A model generated the notes under the pieces. It had not been told where the DNA came from and ran no database searches. It saw nothing but the letters and a program-made list of their open reading frames with translations. The position numbers and the translations under genes are program-made. A stretch of DNA of 8,756 bases from Anaerolineae bacterium (GTDB lineage: Bacteria; Chloroflexota; Anaerolineae; J102), in the NCBI GenBank assembly GCA_026985975.1, contig JALSPL010000415.1, positions 1-8,756 of the forward strand, given 5' to 3'. Within the stretch, counting starts at the first letter, position 1; every line of letters begins with the position of its first letter. Shown here piece after piece: positions 6,201 to 8,756 of this stretch.

Positions 6201-8196
6201 TGCGCCCGATCTCATCGACCAATTCGAGGCCCGGGTCACGGCTGCACCCGACGCCGAGGCCATCATTCAGGATGACATCCATCTCAGCTACGCCGAACTG
6301 AACGCCCGCGCCAATCAACTGGCCCATGCCCTCATCGCCCGCGGGGTCGGGCCCGAACAGACCGTGGGCATCCTGCTGCCCCGCACGCCCGACCTCATCG
6401 TCGCCATCCTGGGCGTTCTCAAAGCCGGCGCAGCCTTCGTCATCCTCGCGGCCGACTATCCCGAAGCCCGCCTCCGTTTCATCCTGGAAGACGCGGGGGT
6501 GAAGACGGTTATCAGTGACCGGGATTCAGTGCTCAGTGAGCAGGTGGAAGGTAGAAAACGTAAAGAGGTAATGCGTAATGACGTAATGCGTAATGACGTA
6601 ATGCGTGAGGAAAATGATGACGTTTTACGTTTTACGTTTTACGCTTTACGTCTCACGGACGACGAAGTCACATCCCAGCCTACAACACCGCCCGCGACGA
6701 CCATCCATCCCCAAAACGCGGCCTACGTCATCTACACCTCGGGCACCACGGGCCAGCCCAAAGGCGTGGTGGTGGAACGGGGCGCGCTGGCCCGCCATCT
6801 TCACGGCATCCGTCACGCTTTCGGCGTCACAGCGCAGGATCGCATCCTGCAATTCGCGGCCCTCACCTTCGATCAGGGCCTGGAGCAGGTGTTCGTCACC
6901 CTGACTACCGGGGCGACGCTGGTCATGCGGGGCGAGGACGTATGGCCGCCCGAGCGTTTCGCAGATGTGGTAAGAGAAAACGATCTCTCGGTGATCAATC
7001 TTCCCCCGGCCTATCTCGGGCAGGTGATGCGCATCTGGAAGGAGAAGCCCCGGGAGATCGCCGAAACGAACCTGCGACTGATCATCTCCGGCGGCGAGGC
7101 CCTCACGCCCGAGATTGTGGATATCTGGCGGGAAACGCTGCCTCATGTGCAAATGATCAATGCCTACGGCCCCACCGAGGCCGTCATCACCGCCACCACT
7201 TATCATGTGCCTGCGCAATCCGACGCACCAACGGTTTCCGGTGCCCTGCCCATTGGCGGCCCGGTTCCACCCCGCGTGGCCGTCATCCTCGATCGTTACG
7301 GCAATCGCACGCCCATCGGCGCGCCGGGCGAATTGTGCATCGGCGGTGAGGCCATCGCCCGCGGTTATCTTGACCGCCCCGCCCTCACAGCAGAGGCCTT
7401 TCGGCCTGACGCCTTTCTTTCCCCCAGCGAAGCTGCGAAAAAGCCGGCGCATCCACTTTCCCGCAGCCGTTTGTATCATACGGGCGATCTGGCCCGCTTC
7501 CGCCAGGACGGCGCCATCGAGTTCCTGGGCCGCATCGATCATCAGGTGAAGGTGCGGGGCTTCCGCATCGAACTGGGCGAGATCGAGGCCGTCTTACATC
7601 AGCATCCCGCCATCCATCGGGCCGTGGCCCATGTGCACGCCAACGAACACGGCCAGCAACTGGTGGCCTACATCGTGGTCCAGGGTGACGATCCGCCCGA
7701 AGTGGCGGAACTCCACGCCCATCTCAAGGCCCATCTGCCCGCCTACATGATCCCCAGCATCTTCATCCCCCTGGAGGAACTGCCCCTGACCCGCAGCGGC
7801 AAAGTGAATCGCAAGGCCCTGCCTTCGCCCGATATGGGGCGGCGTCTGGATGCGAGTCAGGCCTATGCGCCGCCAACCACGCCGGTGGAGGAAGATCTGG
7901 CCAACATCTGGGCCGAGGTGCTGGGCGTGGAGCAGGTCGGCGTCCATGACAATTTCTTCGAGTTGGGCGGTCATTCCCTGCTTGCCACCCAGATTGCTTC
8001 CCGGGTGCGGGAGCTCTATGATGTTGAGATTCCACTGCGCGCTCTCTTCGAATCCCCCACCATCGCCCAGTTGGCAATCCTCATCACCGAAGCCATGTTG
8101 GAAAACGCTGATGATGACGAATTGGCCGACCTGTTGGATCAATTGGATGATTTGACAGAGGAAGAGCTGATGCGTTTGTTGGAGGAGGAAGCGTAG
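220..8196 (+). CDS. Hybrid PKS/NRPS megasynthase, KS-AT-KR-carrier-C-A-carrier (2658 aa)
   Basis: This cytoplasmic two-module assembly-line enzyme should elongate an acyl thioester with a malonyl unit, reduce it to a beta-hydroxyacyl chain, and condense that with one amino acid. Domain order by residue: KS 20-447, AT 544-845, KR 925-1350 (structural plus catalytic halves), carrier 1443-1516, C 1534-1985, A 2000-2535, carrier 2552-2625, acidic tail 2626-2658. All expected catalytic residues are visible (listed in the domain entries). No DH, ER, methyltransferase, epimerase, loading domain or thioesterase is seen, so the product stays tethered and passes to the next protein. The start is the ATG with AGGAG six bases upstream, giving a 19-residue lead-in to KS without an obvious coiled-coil docking region. 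The stop lies 2 bases before the next NRPS gene, which implies an operon with coupled translation. One oddity is a low-complexity, repeat-derived insert at about residues 2098-2147 in the A domain. The assembly-line class is certain; the product is not identifiable. Confidence 0.97.
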   Translation: MRELIYSNNRLHEEVEADSGYDIAVIGLAGRFPGAESIEAFWQNLVQGVESIRFFTEEEMQEAGVEPSLLAHPHYVNAGGHLEGADLFDSNFFGFYPREADILDPQHRIFLEVAWEAIERAGYNPDAYSEPIGLFAGMSMGSYIYFNLMQNRAIREMVQPYQLPLSSDKDFLTTRVSYKLNLKGPSVTVQTACSTSLVAVHLACQSLINYECDMALAGGVSVRIPQKSGYLYQEGGILSPDGHCRPFSVDARGTVSGEGAGVVVLKRLEDALRDGDSIYAVIKGAAINNDGAGKVGYTAPSVDGQARVIANAQALAGIDPATITYIEAHGTGTMLGDPIEIEALSQVFREHTDEKQFCAIGSVKANIGHLDAAAGIAGLIKTVLALHHKQIPPSINYAAPNPQIDFENSPFYVQDRLTDWVTDRLPRRAGVSSFGMGGTNAHAVLEEAPARPPSGPSRAWQLITLSTRTPAAMEQATDNLAAHFRQHADMNFADAAYTLKIGRKTFKHRRMLVARDAAEAATILENREAGRLFDATEEFEGRPVAFMFSGQGAQYVNMARDLYENEPVFAEQVDRCADLLRPHLDRDIRRLIFPRAGAEDAAAEMLNQTRYTQPALFVVEYALAQLWMHWGVQPQAMIGQSIGEYVAATLAGVFRLEAALELVAARGRLMQSMPPGAMLSVQMSEADIAPYLAEDQRLSLAGINAPALVVASGPFEAVDELEQRLDEAGYGVRRLHTSHAFHSHMMTPILAPFAELVRRLDPQPPQAPFVSNVSGDWITPEQATDPAYWAQHLRQAVRFAEGVKLLLQEPYMALLEVGPGNTLSRLAQWNTGPGDRRIILHSLRHPRTRRDDQAFLLETLGQLWMAGVAIDWEAFYEGEVRYRIPLPTYPFQRQRHWIGPDMPGERMSVADDIGLSKRQDVSQWLYTPAWRRAPITGDLPRANDDHAPWLIFRDNLGDPMAQILREAGFPVIMASVGEDYRRVDDETFIVKPGQESHLRALFEALDAEGRLPESIIIAWNDAPRDFDDARQRSIATFIYLAKTLYALNVTRNISMIFIGHNALDFSGLSQVQPAQAMPLGPCKVIREEFPNIHCRFLDIDVPPEPALRLKLARKVARDIILADDVVVAYRGGRRWVQAFEPLPTPRNGDTRLRQRGVYLITGGLGNMGLLFARYLVEKVGARLALVGRTPLPPQEEWGALLDSAMPDDPVARKIQAVRQLQKMGAEVLVFAADVADQDAMSRVVRETIARFGALHGVFHAAGLVGLQALAPLAELDSSLCDLHYRSKLWGTISLASVLKDTPLDFVLLQSSLSAVVGGYGMAAYAAVNAFMDAFAVQQSLQSGVTWMSVNWDGWAFDNGGMTSLTPGGASDLAILPEEGLRVLEQLLAYDDLPQVLVSTTDVNARIQRLFAVHKTAQEEIIDEEKRRFDLHPRPEMETPFVAPTTELEREIASLWEQTLGIRPVGVDDDFFGLGGHSLLATQIVSRLRDLYGVSLPLRRLFESPTVAALARLIQDEQSGPATASTTEFEIKPIPRQGDLPLSPGQQRLWFLDQLDPGTPLYNNFAAIHIQGPIDISLLDQSLNAIIRRHEILRTTFHEVGGRPVQRIHEETPLHLSVRDISNLPEDERETRIRELAIAHARQPFDLTAGPLLRAEVLRVNDDEHVLFFTMHHIVSDGWSVAVLLKELTTIYQALAAGEEPDLPSLTIQYADFAAWQLQRLESEEMAAQVAWWREQLADIEPLELPADRPRPPIQTSSGANEWFELPPELYKRLTDLAQRQGVTSFMLLTAGLSALLHRYTMQDDIALGAPIANRTRGETEGLIGFLLNTLVIRTDLSGDPTFSELLARVKETTLGAYDHQDVPFEMLVDALQPARDMSRTPLFQVMIDLQQSQLSRLQLPGLSLSLLPIDDGTAKFDMAFSLEETPETISGFVNYNTDLFYQARIRRLIRHFIRLLDAVTAQPDLHISQLPLLSPQEAARLDAWGGLTSYASVAAPDLIDQFEARVTAAPDAEAIIQDDIHLSYAELNARANQLAHALIARGVGPEQTVGILLPRTPDLIVAILGVLKAGAAFVILAADYPEARLRFILEDAGVKTVISDRDSVLSEQVEGRKRKEVMRNDVMRNDVMREENDDVLRFTFYALRLTDDEVTSQPTTPPATTIHPQNAAYVIYTSGTTGQPKGVVVERGALARHLHGIRHAFGVTAQDRILQFAALTFDQGLEQVFVTLTTGATLVMRGEDVWPPERFADVVRENDLSVINLPPAYLGQVMRIWKEKPREIAETNLRLIISGGEALTPEIVDIWRETLPHVQMINAYGPTEAVITATTYHVPAQSDAPTVSGALPIGGPVPPRVAVILDRYGNRTPIGAPGELCIGGEAIARGYLDRPALTAEAFRPDAFLSPSEAAKKPAHPLSRSRLYHTGDLARFRQDGAIEFLGRIDHQVKVRGFRIELGEIEAVLHQHPAIHRAVAHVHANEHGQQLVAYIVVQGDDPPEVAELHAHLKAHLPAYMIPSIFIPLEELPLTRSGKVNRKALPSPDMGRRLDASQAYAPPTTPVEEDLANIWAEVLGVEQVGVHDNFFELGGHSLLATQIASRVRELYDVEIPLRALFESPTIAQLAILITEAMLENADDDELADLLDQLDDLTEEELMRLLEEEA
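277..1560 (+). other. KS domain (ketosynthase)
   Basis: Residues 20-447 form a complete beta-ketoacyl synthase, which performs decarboxylative Claisen condensation of the upstream acyl chain with the malonyl-carrier. The active-site cysteine is C193 in TACSTSL. The two histidines are H329 in EAHGTGT and H369 in NIGHLDAAAG, with the conserved lysine at K364. The domain closes with the usual SSFGMGGTNAH block (432-442). The Cys is retained, so this is not a KSQ-type decarboxylating loading domain. It must therefore receive an acyl chain from another protein, because nothing precedes it in this polypeptide. Confidence 0.96.
1849..2754 (+). other. AT domain, predicted malonyl-CoA specific
   Basis: Residues 544-845 form an integrated (cis) acyltransferase that loads the extender unit on the carrier. 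It opens with FSGQGAQY (548-555). The nucleophile is S641 in GQSIGE, where the usual GHSxG histidine is glutamine (Q640). The specificity motif is HAFH (739-742), typical of malonyl-CoA selection, as opposed to YASH for methylmalonyl; its last His is the likely catalytic base. The post-AT linker ends in the standard YPFQRQRHW block (889-897). Malonyl specificity is inferred from the motif only. Confidence 0.93.
2992..4269 (+). other. KR domain (ketoreductase), likely active
   Basis: Residues 925-1350. The segment from YTPAWRR (926-932) to about 1145 is the degenerate structural half. The catalytic Rossmann half starts at about 1155 with the NADPH motif GGLGNMG (1162-1168). The catalytic tetrad is complete and correctly spaced: K1287, S1311, Y1324 and N1328. 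The domain should reduce the beta-keto group to a hydroxyl. The stereochemical type is unclear: the B-type LDD motif is absent (the stretch after HAAG reads LVG), and the A-type tryptophan position before the catalytic Tyr is V1316. No DH motif (HxxxGxxxxP) is present between AT and KR, so the hydroxyl should persist. Confidence 0.92.
4546..4767 (+). other. Carrier domain of the PKS module, PCP-like in sequence
   Basis: Residues 1443-1516 contain the phosphopantetheine attachment serine S1477 within FFGLGGHSLLATQI. By position it is the acyl carrier of the KS-AT-KR module. However, the LGGHSLLATQ core and the whole domain resemble a peptidyl carrier protein and match the second carrier of this protein (2552-2625) at roughly 60% identity by hand count (about 45 of 74 positions). 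This suggests shared ancestry or homogenisation of the two carriers. Confidence 0.93.
4819..6174 (+). other. C domain (condensation), LCL-like
   Basis: Residues 1534-1985 form the peptide bond-forming domain, here joining the polyketide acyl chain on the first carrier to the amino acid on the second. Motif C1 is LSPGQQRLWFLDQL (1541-1554). The catalytic motif HHIVSDG spans 1671-1677, with H1672 the expected key histidine. YDHQDVPFE (1857-1865) is the later conserved block. The sequence style is LCL, and no epimerisation domain precedes it, which fits an acyl donor from a PKS module. HH and D are intact, so activity is expected. Confidence 0.94.
6217..7824 (+). other. A domain (adenylation), possible basic amino acid specificity, with repeat-derived insert
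   Basis: Residues 2000-2535 should adenylate one amino acid with ATP and load it on the following carrier. Visible cores: A3 YTSGTTGQPKG (2172-2182), A4 around FD (2217-2218), A5 NAYGPTE (2314-2320), A6 from GELCIGG (2370), A7 YHTGD (2419-2423), A8 GRIDHQVKVRG (2437-2447), and A10 with catalytic K2528 in SGKVNRK. Hand alignment to GrsA gives pocket residues D2218, Q2219, E2222, N2260, I2289, G2291, A2315, I2323, T2324 and K2528. D235 indicates an alpha-amino acid, and E239 with N278 and G301 recalls Orn/Lys codes; this is a weak prediction. A2 is atypical (AFVILAADYP, where PLD is usual). Residues of about 2098-2147, between A2 and A3, are replaced or expanded by a translated iterated repeat. 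All catalytic cores lie outside that insert, so function is plausible but untested. Confidence 0.93.
6511..6657. repeat. Quasi-palindromic iterated repeat inserted in frame within the A domain
   Basis: The left arm carries a 15-bp tandem unit at 6568-6582 and 6583-6597 plus a 9-bp partial at 6598-6606. Each unit is itself two near-copies of CGTAATG(A), and the translation is VMRND-VMRND-VMRE (residues 2117-2130). The right arm is a run of heptamers: TTTTACG three times (6623-6643), then CTTTACG and TCTCACG (to 6657). It is the approximate reverse complement of the left-arm motif. Perfect pairings include 6558-6565 with 6644-6651 and 6604-6609 with 6652-6657. Just upstream, TCAGTG recurs at 6512, 6526 and 6533, so the foreign segment may begin near 6511. 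The repeats are seen directly; the exact ends and the mobile nature are inference. Confidence 0.8.
7873..8094 (+). other. Carrier domain of the NRPS module (PCP)
   Basis: Residues 2552-2625, with the phosphopantetheine serine S2586 in FFELGGHSLLATQI. It receives the amino acid from the A domain, then carries the acyl-aminoacyl intermediate to the C domain of the next protein. It is closely related to the carrier at residues 1443-1516. No E or TE domain follows, so there is no chain release or epimerisation on this protein. Confidence 0.95.
8095..8193 (+). other. Acidic C-terminal tail, putative docking segment
   Basis: Residues 2626-2658 follow the last carrier and are predicted helical. About 15 of the last 31 residues are Asp or Glu against one Arg (R2652), with regularly spaced leucines (motifs such as LADLLDQL and EEELMRLL). 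Short charged tails of this sort commonly serve as communication or docking elements between consecutive NRPS/PKS proteins. The partner here would be the basic N-terminus of the downstream synthetase. The role is inferred from position and charge. Confidence 0.55.
8182..8188 (+). promoter_or_regulatory. Ribosome binding site of the downstream NRPS gene, inside the upstream coding end
   Basis: A strong purine-rich GAGGAGG run lies within the last codons of the hybrid gene, about 10 bases before the ATG at 8199. With only 2 bases between TAG (8194-8196) and this ATG, translation of the two proteins is probably coupled. Confidence 0.75.
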
Positions 8197-8198
8197 GG

Positions 8199-8756
8199 AT
8201 GCCCGAACGCCTGGATCGCCTTTCATCTGCACAACGCGCACAGCTTGCCAAACTGTTGGCTGCTAAAAAACGCAAAAAGTCCGCACATCCGCAAACAATC
8301 ACGCCCCGGCCCGTAGATGCCGGACATCCTCTCTCGCTTCAGCAAGAGCAGCTCTGGCTCATCGACCAGTTGGAGCCGGGAAACCCCGCCTACAACATCC
8401 ATGCTGCCGTGCGCATCGTGGGCCCCCTGGCCCCGGCAATGCTGCGGGAGAGCTTTCGGCGGGTGCTGGCCCGACACGAGGCGCTGCGGGCGCGGTTCGA
8501 CGCGCCCGACGGGCGACCCGTGCAACACATCAGCGAACAGGTGGACTTCGACATCCCCCTTATCGATATGCGGAAGCAGCCGCGGGAGGCGCAGGAAGCG
8601 GCGTTCCAGCGCCTGGCCCGAGAGCAGGCCCTGACCCGCTTCGATCTGAGCCAGCCGCCCCTGATACGAGCGGCGCTGTTGCGCATGGACGCACGCGAAC
8701 ACATCTTTCTCCTCACCCTGCACCACATCATCGTCGACGGCTGGAGCATGGGCGTG
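8199..8756 (+). CDS. NRPS, N-terminal part (docking helix and start of a C domain), truncated by window edge
   Basis: An open frame of 186 codons starts at ATG 8199 and is still open at the last base. Residues 1-27 (including LDRLSSAQRAQLAKLL and the basic cluster KKRKK at 23-27) look like the short helical N-terminus common on NRPS proteins that accept a chain from a partner. The condensation domain begins near residue 43 with the C1 block LSLQQEQLWLIDQL (45-58), a variant of SxxQxRLW. It reaches the catalytic HHIIVDG at 175-181 (H175, H176, D180), followed by WSMGV at the edge. It should condense the acyl-aminoacyl chain from the hybrid protein with its own amino acid. No preceding E domain fits an LCL subtype. 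The A domain and anything further lie outside the window, so the module count and product are unknown. The start is fixed by the strong RBS and the 2-base gap. Confidence 0.93.
   Translation, partial: MPERLDRLSSAQRAQLAKLLAAKKRKKSAHPQTITPRPVDAGHPLSLQQEQLWLIDQLEPGNPAYNIHAAVRIVGPLAPAMLRESFRRVLARHEALRARFDAPDGRPVQHISEQVDFDIPLIDMRKQPREAQEAAFQRLAREQALTRFDLSQPPLIRAALLRMDAREHIFLLTLHHIIVDGWSMGV

Noticed and set aside
6568..6657. CRISPR array
   Set aside because: The units are 7-15 bp without spacers, and the two arms are inverted relative to each other.
6511..6657. Frameshift or pseudogene caused by the repeat insertion
   Set aside because: The frame is open through the element, and conserved A3-A10 cores and the carrier domain follow in the same frame.

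Overview
The window holds the start of a modular biosynthetic operon on the + strand. It consists of one complete, very large hybrid polyketide synthase / non-ribosomal peptide synthetase gene (220-8196) and, two bases later, the first 186 codons of an NRPS gene (8199 to the window edge). Coding DNA is GC-rich, by eye around 60%. The host is probably a large-genome secondary-metabolite bacterium. Short-unit, head-to-head iterated repeats in the leader and inside the coding sequence make Chloroflexota my first guess and a cyanobacterium or other bacterium the alternative. This is inference from style only; the window contains no taxonomic marker gene.

Layout: 1-219 is an AT-richer leader with no supportable gene. 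It contains a long imperfect hairpin built from GACGA/TCGTC iterations (44-107) and a good Shine-Dalgarno site at 209-213. Gene 1 encodes KS-AT-KR-carrier (a reducing PKS module without DH or ER), then C-A-carrier (one NRPS module), then an acidic C-terminal tail. All catalytic residues checked by eye are present in KS, AT, KR, C, A and both carrier domains. There is no thioesterase, epimerase, methyltransferase or loading domain. Gene 2 begins with a basic N-terminal helix followed by a C domain and is cut by the window edge.

Expected chemistry: an acyl starter supplied from elsewhere is loaded on KS, extended with malonyl-CoA (AT motif HAFH) and reduced to a beta-hydroxyacyl thioester. It is then amide-linked to the amino acid chosen by the A domain and passed to the C domain of gene 2. 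The acidic tail of protein 1 and basic head of protein 2 look like a docking pair. The hand-derived A-domain code (D-Q-E-N-I-G-A-I-T-K) most resembles codes for basic residues such as Orn or Lys, with low certainty.

The most unusual thing seen is a quasi-palindromic short-repeat element of about 100-150 bp lying in frame inside the A domain, between core motifs A2 and A3 (about 6511-6657). It is translated into a low-complexity peptide containing VMRND repeats. It has the same head-to-head design as the leader repeat, which suggests a repeat family able to sit within protein-coding DNA.
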